A stretch of DNA of 64,000 nt from Seonamhaeicola sp. (GCF_028281565.1 NZ_JANQJQ010000010.1:1-64000), one strand, 5' to 3'. Shown: positions 7,490-17,481, counted from the first letter of the stretch. Notes: a model not told the origin generated them from the letters alone. Program-made: numbers and translations.

Positions 7490-9979
7490 ATGGCGAAGAA
7501 TTTAGTGATAGTTGAGTCACCTGCAAAAGCAAAAACCATTGAGAAATTCCTGGGAAAAGATTTTAAAGTAGAGTCAAGCTTTGGGCATATCTCAGACCTA
7601 CCTTCAAAAGAATTGGGTGTAGATGTAGACGGTGATTTTAAACCGAAATATGAAGTTTCAAAAGATAAAAGAGCGGTTGTAAAAAAACTTAAAGAGCTGG
7701 CTAAAAAAGCAGAAATGGTTTGGTTAGCAAGTGATGAAGACCGTGAGGGAGAAGCTATTGCATGGCATTTGGCCGAGGCTTTAAAATTGGAAAAAGAAAA
7801 AACAAGACGTATTGTTTTTCATGAAATTACAAAGTCAGCTATTCAAAAGGCTATTGAAAACCCAAGAGGTATCGATTATGATCTGGTAGATGCACAACAA
7901 GCGCGTAGAGTATTGGATAGAATTGTGGGGTATGAGTTATCTCCGGTTTTATGGCGGAAAGTAAAAGGCGGTTTGTCGGCAGGTAGGGTACAATCGGTTT
8001 CAGTACGATTGATCGTAGAGAAAGAAAGGGAAATTAAAGATTTTAGACCTGTAGCATCCTATAGAATTGTTGCCGAATTTTCAAATGAGAACGGGCAGGC
8101 ATTCAAAGCCAAATTGCCAAAGAATTTTTCAACTAAAGAAAACGCCCAGGCATTTTTAGAACAAAATGCTTCCGCAAGTTTTAAAGTTTCAGATTTAGAA
8201 AAGAAGCCCGCAAAAAAATCGCCGGCGGCTCCGTTTACCACATCCACTTTACAGCAGGAAGCATCCCGTAAATTATATTTCTCGGTAAGTAAGACCATGA
8301 CTATGGCGCAACGCCTTTATGAAGCCGGTTTGATTACTTATATGAGAACCGATAGTACCAATTTATCTGATGAGGCCAGATATGGGGCACAGGCAGAAAT
8401 TGAAAAAACGTATGGTTCCAGTTATAGTAAACCAAGGAACTATACGGGAAAATCTAAAGGCGCACAAGAGGCGCACGAGGCTATCAGACCTACTGATTTT
8501 TCTAGACAGAGCGTAAATATTGATAGAGATCAGGCCCGTTTATATGAATTAATTTGGAAGCGCGCCATAGCATCGCAAATGAGTGAAGCGCAATTAGAGC
8601 GTACCAATGTGAAAATTAGTGCTTCAACACATAACGAGATTTTTATAGCCAACGGAGAAGTAATCACTTTTGACGGCTTTTTAAAAGTATATCTGGAAGG
8701 TACCGATGAAGAAGATGTAGAGCAAGAAGGGATGTTACCGGCTATGAAAACCGGGGAAGGACTTCTCAATAATTATATCACGGCTACCGAACGTTATACG
8801 CGTCCGCCATCGAGATTTACCGAAGCATCACTTGTTAAAAAGTTGGAAGAGTTAGGGATCGGGCGTCCGTCTACTTATGCACCAACCATTTCAACCATTC
8901 AAAACAGGAACTATGTTGAAAAAGGTTCGGTTGAAGGCGTAGAAAGAAAGTATTCACAACTTACTTTGAAAAACGGAAGTATTACTGATAAAGTACTTTC
9001 GGAAAAAGTGGGATCTGATAAAGGAAAATTAGTGCCTACAGATATTGGAATGATTGTAACCGACTTTTTGGTGAATCATTTTGATCAGATCTTAGATTAT
9101 AATTTTACTGCTAAAGTTGAAGAGGACTTTGACAGTATAGCCGATGGTGAAGAAGATTGGACTAAAATGATGAAATCGTTTTATAAGAACTTCCACCCAA
9201 AAGTTGAAGATGTAAAAGAGAATGCGGTAAGAGAATCCGGAGAACGTATTTTAGGAGTTGATCCAAACACCGGCAGACAAGTGAGTGTGCGTTTAGGTAG
9301 GTTTGGGCCGATGGTTCAGGTAGGAACCTTTGAAGATGATGAAAAACCGTTGTTTGCCAGTTTGAGTCCGGACCAGCAACTAAGCAGTATTACTTTTGAA
9401 GAGGCTATGGATTTATTCCAGCTCCCGAAAAGTTTGGGAACCTATGAAGGAGAAGATATTCAGGTTAATAATGGTCGCTTTGGACCGTATGTAAAATTCG
9501 GTAAAGCATTCGTATCTTTACCAAAAGGTGTAGATCCGTTAAGTGTGGATCTTGATGATGCTATAGTTTTAATTAAAGAAAAACAAAAAGCAGATGCACC
9601 TATATATATATATAAAGATTTACCGGTGCAAAAAGGTAAAGGTCGTTTTGGTCCGTTTATAAAATGGAACAATATGTTTATTAACGTAAACAAGAAATAC
9701 GACTGGGATAACCTGTCTGATGAAGACATTGTTGAGTTGATCGAAACAAAGATTCAGAAAGATATAGAGAAGGTTGTTCACAACTGGGAGGTCGAAGGCA
9801 TTAGAGTAGAAAAAGCCCGATGGGGCAGACATCATGTGTTAAAAGGAAAAACAAAAGTAGAATTAGCCAAAACCGTTGATGTTTCAGAAATGACTCTAGA
9901 AGAAGCCAAAGCCCTTATTGAAGCCAACGTACCAAAGAAAAAAACAACCCGAAAAAAAACAACAGCCAAAAAGAAGTAA
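7490..9979 (+). CDS. topA: DNA topoisomerase I
   Basis: 829 residues. This type IA topoisomerase relaxes negative supercoils. The N-terminal Toprim domain starts NLVIVESPAKAKTIEKFLG and includes SDEDREGEA (Asp82, Asp84, metal site). The active-site tyrosine is Tyr284 in GLITYMRTDSTN. Instead of Cys4 zinc fingers, the C-terminus has repeated GRFGPYVKFG/GRFGPFIKW modules (about residues 600-760), as in other Bacteroidota. It ends in a Lys-rich tail (KKKTTRKKTTAKKK) that probably binds DNA. The pseudo-ureohydrolase gene follows after only five bases, so the two are likely co-transcribed. Confidence 0.97.
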   Translation: MAKNLVIVESPAKAKTIEKFLGKDFKVESSFGHISDLPSKELGVDVDGDFKPKYEVSKDKRAVVKKLKELAKKAEMVWLASDEDREGEAIAWHLAEALKLEKEKTRRIVFHEITKSAIQKAIENPRGIDYDLVDAQQARRVLDRIVGYELSPVLWRKVKGGLSAGRVQSVSVRLIVEKEREIKDFRPVASYRIVAEFSNENGQAFKAKLPKNFSTKENAQAFLEQNASASFKVSDLEKKPAKKSPAAPFTTSTLQQEASRKLYFSVSKTMTMAQRLYEAGLITYMRTDSTNLSDEARYGAQAEIEKTYGSSYSKPRNYTGKSKGAQEAHEAIRPTDFSRQSVNIDRDQARLYELIWKRAIASQMSEAQLERTNVKISASTHNEIFIANGEVITFDGFLKVYLEGTDEEDVEQEGMLPAMKTGEGLLNNYITATERYTRPPSRFTEASLVKKLEELGIGRPSTYAPTISTIQNRNYVEKGSVEGVERKYSQLTLKNGSITDKVLSEKVGSDKGKLVPTDIGMIVTDFLVNHFDQILDYNFTAKVEEDFDSIADGEEDWTKMMKSFYKNFHPKVEDVKENAVRESGERILGVDPNTGRQVSVRLGRFGPMVQVGTFEDDEKPLFASLSPDQQLSSITFEEAMDLFQLPKSLGTYEGEDIQVNNGRFGPYVKFGKAFVSLPKGVDPLSVDLDDAIVLIKEKQKADAPIYIYKDLPVQKGKGRFGPFIKWNNMFINVNKKYDWDNLSDEDIVELIETKIQKDIEKVVHNWEVEGIRVEKARWGRHHVLKGKTKVELAKTVDVSEMTLEEAKALIEANVPKKKTTRKKTTAKKK

Positions 9980-9984
9980 CGTAA

Positions 9985-11151
9985 ATGAATTTTAATTTTC
10001 TTTCTCCGGTTTCAGATTTAGTGTTAGCTCATAACGAATTATTATCTGCCCAGGCTTTAGGAAGAAGACTAAAAATCCACTCAGAGCAAAACGGCATGCC
10101 GGATCTGGACGATGTTACCATTGCCATTATCGGTGTTTTGGAAAACAGGAACGATGTTAACTATATAGGCGAAGCGTTTCAGTTGGATGAAATCAGAAAG
10201 TCTTTTTATGGTCTTTTCCCGGGAAGCTGGAATATAACTATTGCAGATTTGGGTGATATTAATAAAGGTGAAAGTGTAGAAGATACCTACTTCGCATTAA
10301 AAACAGCCGTTAACATATTAGTTAAAAAGAATATCATACCTATTATATTAGGAGGCTCTCAGGATTTAACCTATGCAAACTACAGGGCCTATGATAATAT
10401 AATCCCCATGGTTAACATAGTGAACATAGACAGCAAGTTTGATTTGGGTGATTCTACCAAACCCATTAAGAACAACAGTTTTGTTGGAAAGATCATTTTA
10501 GACCAACCCTATAACCTGTTCAATTACGCAACGGTTGGTTATCAAACCTATTTCAATTCGCAGGAAGAAATAGATCTAATGGATAACCTCTATTTTGAAT
10601 CTTACAGGCTGGGAGACGTGTCAAGTAATATTTCAATTGTAGAGCCTGTTTTAAGAGATGCCAATATTGTGAGTGTTGATTTAACATCGGTAAGAAGTGC
10701 CGAGGTAAGTTTAAATCAAAAGTATTCGCCAAATGGTTTAGACGGAAAAGAAATTTGTGCCATAGCAAGGTATGCAGGCATAAGTAATAAGGTGTCGTCA
10801 TTTGGGGTCTATGAATATAAACCTTCAAAAGATGATGACATGACTTCCATGTTAGTATCTCAAATGTTGTGGTATTTCATTGAGGGTGTAAATTACAGGG
10901 TACAGGATGATGATTTTTCGGATGAAAGAAACTATCAAAAGTACATTACCCTGGTGGATTCGGAAGAACTCATCTTTTATAAAAGTAATAAAACTGGAAG
11001 ATGGTGGATTGAGATTCCTTTTTTATCTGAAGTAAATAATAAATTAAAAAGACATACGTTATTACCTTGCATGCATGAAGATTATCAGGATGCCTGTAAT
11101 AATAAGGTACCAGACCGCTGGTATAAGGCTTTCAGGAAGAATAGTATGTAA
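9985..11151 (+). CDS. Ureohydrolase-fold protein with degenerate metal site
   Basis: 388 residues with the arginase/agmatinase/formimidoylglutamase fold, probably cytoplasmic (no signal peptide). Family motifs are recognisable but altered. GGDH is GGSQ (His replaced by Gln126). DAHxD is DSKFD (Asp149 and Asp153 kept, His replaced by Lys151). SxDxD is SVDLT (Asp232 kept, second Asp replaced by Thr234). Three of the six canonical metal ligands are therefore lost, and binuclear Mn catalysis is unlikely. Automatic annotation as formimidoylglutamase would be misleading. It lies between topA (5 bases) and gldK (163 bases), suggesting a structural or accessory role, possibly linked to gliding/T9SS. 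Confidence 0.85.
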   Translation: MNFNFLSPVSDLVLAHNELLSAQALGRRLKIHSEQNGMPDLDDVTIAIIGVLENRNDVNYIGEAFQLDEIRKSFYGLFPGSWNITIADLGDINKGESVEDTYFALKTAVNILVKKNIIPIILGGSQDLTYANYRAYDNIIPMVNIVNIDSKFDLGDSTKPIKNNSFVGKIILDQPYNLFNYATVGYQTYFNSQEEIDLMDNLYFESYRLGDVSSNISIVEPVLRDANIVSVDLTSVRSAEVSLNQKYSPNGLDGKEICAIARYAGISNKVSSFGVYEYKPSKDDDMTSMLVSQMLWYFIEGVNYRVQDDDFSDERNYQKYITLVDSEELIFYKSNKTGRWWIEIPFLSEVNNKLKRHTLLPCMHEDYQDACNNKVPDRWYKAFRKNSM

Positions 11152-11314
11152 TAGGCAAAGTATAGCTAAAAGGGTAATTTCATCGGTGAAATGCTATTTT
11201 TTTACGATGAAATGTAATTTTTTTATGAAAAAAGTTGTTTTTAAAGAAATTTATAAATATGTTTACGCCACGAAAAATGAAGCTTAATTAATTAACCTCG
11301 AGTTTACTATAGAT

Positions 11315-12685
11315 ATGAAGAAGTTTATTTTATTAACCGCAGTAATAACAATACTAGCTAGTTGTGGCTCTAAAGATAGGGGCGAACTAGTGGGTGTTAA
11401 AGGAAAAAAATGGCACCCTGAAAAGCCTTATGGGATGGAGCTTATCCCCGGTGGTGCGTATATTATGGGTAAAGCAGACGATGATTTAGCGGGTGTAAAT
11501 GATGCACCGGCCAAAACAGTAACTGTAAGAGCCTTTTACATGGACGCCACCGAAATAACAAATAGCGAGTATCGCCAATTTGTGCATTGGGTTAGAGACT
11601 CCATAGTGAGAATGAAATTAGCAGTTCTTGCAGACGAAGTTGGTTTAACACAAGAAGATGATGGTACTATTGGTGAGTATGCATTTAGAGATGCAGACAC
11701 AACTGATATGTCCGTTTATGAGAAGTATATGTTTGAAAACTATACCGGCCTGGGACCTACTGGCTATGAAGGAAGAAAGATCAACAAGGATATTGACCTG
11801 GTTTACGATACTTCAGAATATATCGACGAGTATTATGCCGAAGTGATGGATACCATGTACCTGCCATTAGAAGAGTCTTATAATGGACAGCGTACCTGGG
11901 ATGTGAAGAAATTCAAATTCCAGTATAATTATATGGACATCAGAGAAGCGGCCAGAAACAGAGGCGTTGATAGAAAAGATGTTATAAGGAAAGAAGAAAT
12001 TGAAATTTATCCGGATACTACCGTTTGGATCAGAGATTTTGCTTACTCATATAATGAGCCGATGCACAATGATTATTTCTGGCATGATGCTTACAGTGAT
12101 TATCCGGTAGTAGGTGTTACCTGGAAGCAAGCCAAAGCATTTTGTGAGTGGCGAACTATTAACAAGAACTCTTATCAAAAATCTAAAAAAGGAGCTTCTA
12201 TGGTTAACAGATTTAGATTACCGTCGGAAGCTGAATGGGAATATGCCGCCAGAGGTGGTCTTCAGGCAGCAACTTACCCTTGGGGTGGTCCTTATACAAA
12301 AAGTGACAGAGGTTGTTTTATGGCAAACTTCAAACCGGTACGGGGAGATTATGCTGCAGACCAGGCTTTATATACTGTAGAGGCAAAATCTTATGAGCCT
12401 AATGACTATAACTTATACAATATGGCAGGTAACGTTGCAGAATGGGTAAATGCATCGTATGATCCGTCTTCTTATGAGTACACGTCAACCATTAATCCTA
12501 ACGTTAATGATCAGGACAACACACGTAAGGTTATTAGAGGCGGCTCCTGGAAAGATGTTGCATACTTCTTACAGGTAAGTTCAAGAGATTATGAGTATGC
12601 AGATTCTGCAAGAAGTTATATAGGTTTCAGAACCGTTCAGGATTACATGGGGACACAAGTAACAAAAAACGCTAGAAACAAATAA
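11315..12685 (+). CDS. gldK: T9SS ring lipoprotein GldK
   Basis: 456 residues. The signal peptide ends in ILASC (Cys17), an outer-membrane lipoprotein. The body has the formylglycine-generating-enzyme/sulfatase-modifying fold: IPGGAYIMG, MDATEITNSEYRQF, FRLPSEAEWEYAARGG, GNVAEWV and VIRGGSW. GldK (PorK) and GldN form the periplasmic ring under the outer membrane in type IX secretion and are required for gliding in Flavobacterium; no enzymatic role is known. It is the first gene of gldK-L-M-N on one strand, 84 bases before gldL. Confidence 0.95.
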   Translation: MKKFILLTAVITILASCGSKDRGELVGVKGKKWHPEKPYGMELIPGGAYIMGKADDDLAGVNDAPAKTVTVRAFYMDATEITNSEYRQFVHWVRDSIVRMKLAVLADEVGLTQEDDGTIGEYAFRDADTTDMSVYEKYMFENYTGLGPTGYEGRKINKDIDLVYDTSEYIDEYYAEVMDTMYLPLEESYNGQRTWDVKKFKFQYNYMDIREAARNRGVDRKDVIRKEEIEIYPDTTVWIRDFAYSYNEPMHNDYFWHDAYSDYPVVGVTWKQAKAFCEWRTINKNSYQKSKKGASMVNRFRLPSEAEWEYAARGGLQAATYPWGGPYTKSDRGCFMANFKPVRGDYAADQALYTVEAKSYEPNDYNLYNMAGNVAEWVNASYDPSSYEYTSTINPNVNDQDNTRKVIRGGSWKDVAYFLQVSSRDYEYADSARSYIGFRTVQDYMGTQVTKNARNK

Positions 12686-12769
12686 AATTTAATCAAATCA
12701 AATTTAAATATTATTAATTAACCTACTTAAGTAAATAACCTACTTAAAAAATTTAAAAACCGAGAAATT

Positions 12770-13402
12770 ATGGCACAGTCAAAAGCAAACAAAAAGTTTA
12801 TGAATTTAGCTTACGGATTAGGAGCATCGATTGTAATTATTGGAGCCCTTTTCAAAATCATTCACTTTGAAATTGGACCTTTAACGGGTAATGTTATGTT
12901 AACAATAGGTCTTGTAACCGAAGCTATTATTTTTGCAATATCAGCATTCGAACCAGTTGATGAAGATTTAGATTGGTCTTTAGTATATCCTGAATTAGCT
13001 GGAGGACAAAAAAGTAAAAAAGAAGAAAATCCTCAGGGATTATTATCTAAGAAATTAGACGAATTATTAAAAGAAGCTAAAATTGATGGCGAATTGATTT
13101 CAAGCTTAGGAGAAAGCATTAAGAATTTTGAAGGTGCCGCTAAAAATATGTCATCAACTGTAGATTCTATCGAAGCTACTAAAAAATATGGTGAAGAATT
13201 ATCATTGGCTGCCGCTCAGATGGAGTCCTTAAACAGCTTATACAAAGTACAGTTAGAAAGCATTAACAAGCAGGCAGAAATTAACGAAGAGTCTGTAGAA
13301 AATGCAGCTAAGTTAAAAGAGCAAATGCAATCATTAGCATCAAACCTTTCTTCATTAAATGGCGTTTACGGAGGTATGTTATCTGCTATGAGCAAAGACT
13401 AA
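12770..13402 (+). CDS. gldL: T9SS/gliding motor protein GldL
   Basis: 210 residues. Two N-terminal transmembrane helices (about residues 12-33 and 39-61) precede a cytoplasmic coiled coil (about 85-205). Lys29 in helix 1 and Glu51 in helix 2 (GLVTEAIIF) match, by position and context, the charged residues described as essential for the proton-driven GldLM motor in F. johnsoniae (Lys27 and Glu49). GldL forms the inner-membrane stator ring around a GldM dimer and powers T9SS and gliding. A short direct repeat (two copies of AACCTACTTAA) precedes the gene. Confidence 0.95.
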   Translation: MAQSKANKKFMNLAYGLGASIVIIGALFKIIHFEIGPLTGNVMLTIGLVTEAIIFAISAFEPVDEDLDWSLVYPELAGGQKSKKEENPQGLLSKKLDELLKEAKIDGELISSLGESIKNFEGAAKNMSSTVDSIEATKKYGEELSLAAAQMESLNSLYKVQLESINKQAEINEESVENAAKLKEQMQSLASNLSSLNGVYGGMLSAMSKD

Positions 13403-13450
13403 TTAGGGTTTGCCCAAATTAATATTAATTAACCAAAACCTAATTAGAAA

Positions 13451-15010
13451 ATGGCAGCAAATAATTTATCACCAAGACAGAAGATGATTAATCTGATGTA
13501 TTTAATCTTCATTGCGATGTTAGCATTAAATATGTCTAAAGAAGTGCTTTCGGCCTTCGGATTAATGAATGAAAAGCTTACGGAGTCTAACGAGGCTGCA
13601 ACAGTGCGTAACGAAGCCTTTGTTGCAAGTTTAGACCAAAAAGCTACAGATCAACCAGAGAAATATGAGCCTTTAAAAGATAAGGCGCATCAAATAGACG
13701 TTTTAGCTACTAACTTTAATAATTATCTTGAAGGGTTAAAGTCTAAAATGGAAAAGACCGTTGATGATCCTACCGATTATGAGATCATGGATAAAGGGGA
13801 TTACCTGGATGAAAACTTTTTCAAAGGCGATGTTTTAAAACCTGAAGGGAAAGAGTTTTTAAATCAGATAGCCACTTTTAGAGACGGTGTGTCTGAAATT
13901 TTATCCGATGAAGAAGGGATGGAAGACATCATTAAGGATGTTCAGACAAACTTTAATACAGATGACATCAAGCGTGGAGCTGGAAAGCAACCGTGGTTAG
14001 ACTATCATTATAAAGGATTCCCATTAGTAGCATCATTAACAAAAATGACGCAATTACAAGCCGATATTAAAACTACAGAGTCTCAGATATTATCTGCTAT
14101 GTTACAAGGTACACTTTCCAGTGAGGTGTCTATGACAAACTATACTACTTTAATGGAAACATCAAAATCTGCTTATTTCAATGGAGAAAAATTTGATGGC
14201 GAAATTGTGTTGGGTAGAAAAGATGCCACCACAAAACCAAAAAGAGTTGAGTTGACTTTAGATGGCAGACCTTTAACAGAAAATCAATACACCATTGAAG
14301 ATGGTAAAGTGAAATTAAATGTGAATTCGGGAGCTGCAGGTGAGCATAAGATTGAAGGAAAATTAATTTTCGGTGAAGATGGAGAAGAAATTGAAGTACC
14401 GGTTAGTCAAACTTTTGCAACCGTGCCAAAACCAAACGCGGCAACTATTTCTGCAGACAAAATGAATGTAGTGTACCGCGGTGTTAAAAACCCAATGACT
14501 ATTTCATTTGCCGGAGTATCTGATAATAAAGTGTCAGCTAATGCCCAAGGTTTATCAAGAATATCCGGTAGTAAATACGTTATGGATGTAACCAAGGTTA
14601 AAGGACGTGAAGTTACTATTAATGTAACAGGTACATTACCTGACGGACAAAGAGTAAATGATAATGCTAAATTCAGAATTAAAGATTTACCAAAACCATT
14701 AGGAACATTCAGAGGAGAAGACGGCACTTTAAAAATGCCTAGAAACTCTATTGAGATCTCTACTATTGGTGCAAAATTTGATGATTTTGATTTTGAGTTA
14801 CCATTAACCGTTAGAGAATTTAAATTTAAAGTTCCTGGTCAACCAACCATTGTTGTAAAAGGAAATAAATTAGACAGTAGAGCAAAAGGTGCTTTACGTA
14901 AAGCTAAAAGAGGTTCTACCATTCAAATAATTGACATACAGGCAAAAGCTAAAGGTGTTGATATCAAGCTTAAAAAGATATCACCTGTACTGGTTGAAGT
15001 TGCTAATTAA
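13451..15010 (+). CDS. gldM: T9SS/gliding motor protein GldM
   Basis: 519 residues. One N-terminal transmembrane helix (about residues 15-36, NLMYLIFIAMLALNMS) preceded by Arg9 (NLSPRQK), the position reported as functionally important in F. johnsoniae GldM. The rest is a long periplasmic arm: a helical first domain (about 45-220), then beta-sandwich domains to the C-terminus. GldM dimers pass through the GldL ring and transmit energy to the GldK/GldN ring. The length is usual. It lies 48 bases after gldL and 43 bases before gldN. Confidence 0.95.
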   Translation: MAANNLSPRQKMINLMYLIFIAMLALNMSKEVLSAFGLMNEKLTESNEAATVRNEAFVASLDQKATDQPEKYEPLKDKAHQIDVLATNFNNYLEGLKSKMEKTVDDPTDYEIMDKGDYLDENFFKGDVLKPEGKEFLNQIATFRDGVSEILSDEEGMEDIIKDVQTNFNTDDIKRGAGKQPWLDYHYKGFPLVASLTKMTQLQADIKTTESQILSAMLQGTLSSEVSMTNYTTLMETSKSAYFNGEKFDGEIVLGRKDATTKPKRVELTLDGRPLTENQYTIEDGKVKLNVNSGAAGEHKIEGKLIFGEDGEEIEVPVSQTFATVPKPNAATISADKMNVVYRGVKNPMTISFAGVSDNKVSANAQGLSRISGSKYVMDVTKVKGREVTINVTGTLPDGQRVNDNAKFRIKDLPKPLGTFRGEDGTLKMPRNSIEISTIGAKFDDFDFELPLTVREFKFKVPGQPTIVVKGNKLDSRAKGALRKAKRGSTIQIIDIQAKAKGVDIKLKKISPVLVEVAN

Positions 15011-15053
15011 TAATTGGTAGAGACGCCCTAAATAATAATAAATTTATAGAAAA

Positions 15054-15944
15054 ATGAAATTAAGAAGTTTTTTATTAACCGTAGCAACTGTTTTTACAGC
15101 TACCGGCCTGTTTGCGCAAGCCAACATTCTAAATGCTAAAAGCCCTGAAGAAATTGGTGTAAGAACAGCAGCGCAAAAGTCTGTAGATAATGATAAACCT
15201 TTAGAGTACGGTTATGTAGATGATAGAGATGTGTTGTTTGCCAAAATGACCTGGGAACGTGTAGTTCTTGATGAGCGTGTAAACTTCCCATTATATTATC
15301 CCATAGATACGAACAACATTGGTAAAGACAGACGTTGTTTATATGACGTTCTTATGAAGAATGTTAAAAACGGAAAGATAAAAAACATCTATGATGACTC
15401 CTATTTTTCTACAAAGCGTACTTTAAAAGATATTGAAGCGGCCTTAGTAAGAGTGGATACCACTGAGTTAGGTATTGAACAGTATAATGCCGGTGAGGAA
15501 GTATCTAAAGAGTACATTGTTAAAACACAAATTACAGCGGCTGACATTGTGGAATACCGCATTAAAGGACTTTGGTATTTCGATAAGCGCCAGGCTGAAA
15601 TGAAATACAGGTTGTTAGCATTAGCGCCTGTAGCTCCGGATGTTAACTTTATTGATACGGATAGTCCTGATTTAGTGCCTTTATTCTGGGTGTTCTTCCC
15701 GGATGCCAGAGAGGTATTACATGAGGCAAAGTCGTTCAATACTAAAAATAGCTCCCTACCTTATTCTTTTGATCATGTATTAAACTCAAGACGATTTAAC
15801 GGTTTCATTTACAAAGAAGAAAATGTACATGGCGACCGACAAATCAGTGAGTATGTATCAGACAACTCTTTGATGCAGTTACTGGAGTCTGAAAGAATAA
15901 AGGATAAAATCAGAGATTTTGAACTGGATATGTGGACCTACTAG
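15054..15944 (+). CDS. gldN: T9SS ring protein GldN
   Basis: 296 residues with a cleavable signal peptide (FTATGLFAQA). The conserved region includes ERVVLDERVNFPLYYP and VEYRIKGLWYFDKRQAEM, followed by LVPLFWVFFPDAREVLHEAK, typical of GldN/PorN. It partners GldK in the periplasmic ring that GldM touches. Last gene of the gldKLMN set; a clear terminator follows 22 bases after the stop. Confidence 0.95.
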   Translation: MKLRSFLLTVATVFTATGLFAQANILNAKSPEEIGVRTAAQKSVDNDKPLEYGYVDDRDVLFAKMTWERVVLDERVNFPLYYPIDTNNIGKDRRCLYDVLMKNVKNGKIKNIYDDSYFSTKRTLKDIEAALVRVDTTELGIEQYNAGEEVSKEYIVKTQITAADIVEYRIKGLWYFDKRQAEMKYRLLALAPVAPDVNFIDTDSPDLVPLFWVFFPDAREVLHEAKSFNTKNSSLPYSFDHVLNSRRFNGFIYKEENVHGDRQISEYVSDNSLMQLLESERIKDKIRDFELDMWTY

Positions 15945-15966
15945 TCCGTATATTTGACCATAATTT

Positions 15967-16000
15967 AAAAACGCTCACTTTTTTAGTGAGCGTTTTTTAT
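15967..16000 (+). terminator. Rho-independent terminator after gldN
   Basis: AAAACGCTCACT pairs with AGTGAGCGTTTT around TTTTT, followed by Ts. It closes the gldKLMN unit. Confidence 0.92.
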
Positions 16001-16005
16001 TTGTT

Positions 16006-16025
16006 ATTCCTGCCCGGGCAGGAAT
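16006..16025. repeat. Perfect 20-bp palindrome
   Basis: ATTCCTGCCC is followed directly by its exact reverse complement GGGCAGGAAT, between gldN and the FAD oxidoreductase gene. It has no loop and no T-run. It shares the TGCC/GGCA core with the palindrome at 4545, which suggests a dispersed element; an operator is the alternative. Confidence 0.6.
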
Positions 16026-16046
16026 CCATTTTCTATCTTCGCAGCT

Positions 16047-17087
16047 ATGCAAGTAGATTATATAGTTGTAGGCATCGGGTTGGCCGGTATTAGTTTTTGC
16101 GAACAATTAAGAACTAACGATAAAAGTTTTGTGGTTTTTGATAACGGTTCACAGCAATCTTCCACGGTTGCCGGCGGACTTTATAACCCGGTAGTTTTAA
16201 AGCGATTTACTTCCGTTTGGAAAAGTAAAGAACAGTTGGGAATAGCTTTACCTATGTACCACGCTTTAGAAGCATTGTTAAACATCAAGCTGGATTATAA
16301 AATACCGGTTTACCGAAAATTTGCATCAACCGAAGAGCAAAATAATTGGTTTGCAGCTTCAGACAACCCGTCGTTATCCGAATTTCTTTCAGATACCATT
16401 GTTAAAAATACCAATGCCGGTATTGAGGCGCCTTTCGGTTTTGGTGAGGTTTTTAAAACCGGAAGAATTGATGTGAAAACATTGGTCAATACTTATAAAG
16501 ACCACTTGCTGAAAGACCACCGATTTTTTGAAGAAGGTTTTGATCATAACATTTTGAAAACAGATCCTGAAGCGATTCAATATAAGTACATAAAAGCCAA
16601 GTATATTGTATTCTCTGAAGGCTTTGGTGTTAGGGGGAATCCTTTTTTTAAAGACTTGCCACTGGTGCCTGCAAAAGGGGAGTTGCTAATCATTCAAGCA
16701 CCGGAATTAAAAATTGATTTTGTTTTAAAGTCGGCAGCTTTTTTAATTCCGCTAGGCGATGATTTATACATTGTAGGTGCCACCTACGAATGGAAAGATT
16801 TAACCAATAAAATATCCCAGGCTGCCCGGGAAGTACTCTTAGAGAAGCTTGAAAAGCTCATTAAATGCCCTTTTAAGGTAGTAGATCAGGTGGCAGGTGT
16901 AAGACCCACGGTTAAAGACAGAAGACCGCTTGTAGGCCGGCATAATACCCATAAAAATATGTTTGTATTAAACGGTTTAGGTACCAGAGGTGTGATGATC
17001 GGGCCTTATGTGGCACAACAGCTTTATAATTTTATTGAAAATAATGTGCCGTTAGAAAAGGAAATTAATATTAGCAGATTCCGTTAA
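16047..17087 (+). CDS. FAD-dependent oxidoreductase (DAO family)
   Basis: 346 residues. The N-terminal Rossmann motif VGIGLAGISFCE (about residues 8-19) binds FAD. The C-terminal stretch VAGVRPTVKDRRPLVGRH and NGLGTRGVMIGPYVAQQL is typical of D-amino-acid/glycine-oxidase-like (DAO) enzymes. No signal peptide, so cytoplasmic. The substrate cannot be told from sequence; a deaminating amine or amino-acid oxidase is the default. It ends 10 bases from the convergent DUF983 gene. Confidence 0.85.
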   Translation: MQVDYIVVGIGLAGISFCEQLRTNDKSFVVFDNGSQQSSTVAGGLYNPVVLKRFTSVWKSKEQLGIALPMYHALEALLNIKLDYKIPVYRKFASTEEQNNWFAASDNPSLSEFLSDTIVKNTNAGIEAPFGFGEVFKTGRIDVKTLVNTYKDHLLKDHRFFEEGFDHNILKTDPEAIQYKYIKAKYIVFSEGFGVRGNPFFKDLPLVPAKGELLIIQAPELKIDFVLKSAAFLIPLGDDLYIVGATYEWKDLTNKISQAAREVLLEKLEKLIKCPFKVVDQVAGVRPTVKDRRPLVGRHNTHKNMFVLNGLGTRGVMIGPYVAQQLYNFIENNVPLEKEINISRFR

Positions 17088-17097
17088 ACTTGAAGAG

Positions 17098-17481
17098 TCA
17101 TTTCTTAACCAGCGACTCATCGTAATGCATAAAAAAATTGATCCAGATATTCCTGGAAAGGCGCATGATTATTGGCATAAATACAACCAATGTGCCAACA
17201 ATAGAGATGAAAGTAACCTTTAAACTGGCATTAAAAATAAGATTACTGATAACAAAAGCAGCCACCGCAAAGGCAATACCTACGGCATAACTTACATACA
17301 TGGCCCCGTAAAAAAAGGAGGGCTCTATACGGTATTTAGTATCGCATTTAGAGCAACGTTCGTTTACTTTTAAAGTATCGGTTATCACATAAGCATTTTT
17401 ATTGCTGTACATGGATTCCTGATGACATTTAGGGCAACTCCCGGTAATGATACTATAAAGTTTGGTTCCTTTTTTAAACAT
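17098..17481 (-). CDS. DUF983 membrane protein with zinc ribbon
   Basis: 127 residues. Two CxxC pairs near the N-terminus (GSCPKCHQ about residue 14, ERCSKCD about residue 42) form a predicted zinc ribbon. Two transmembrane helices follow (about residues 56-80 and 86-106, the first containing the typical SFFYGAMYVSYAVG). This is the DUF983 family, of unknown function. It is convergent with the FAD oxidoreductase and divergent from the ABC-F gene. Confidence 0.88.
   Translation of the reverse strand: MFKKGTKLYSIITGSCPKCHQESMYSNKNAYVITDTLKVNERCSKCDTKYRIEPSFFYGAMYVSYAVGIAFAVAAFVISNLIFNASLKVTFISIVGTLVVFMPIIMRLSRNIWINFFMHYDESLVKK

Noticed and set aside
9985-11151. Active formimidoylglutamase (hutG)
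   Set aside because: Three metal ligands are replaced and no histidine-degradation genes are nearby.
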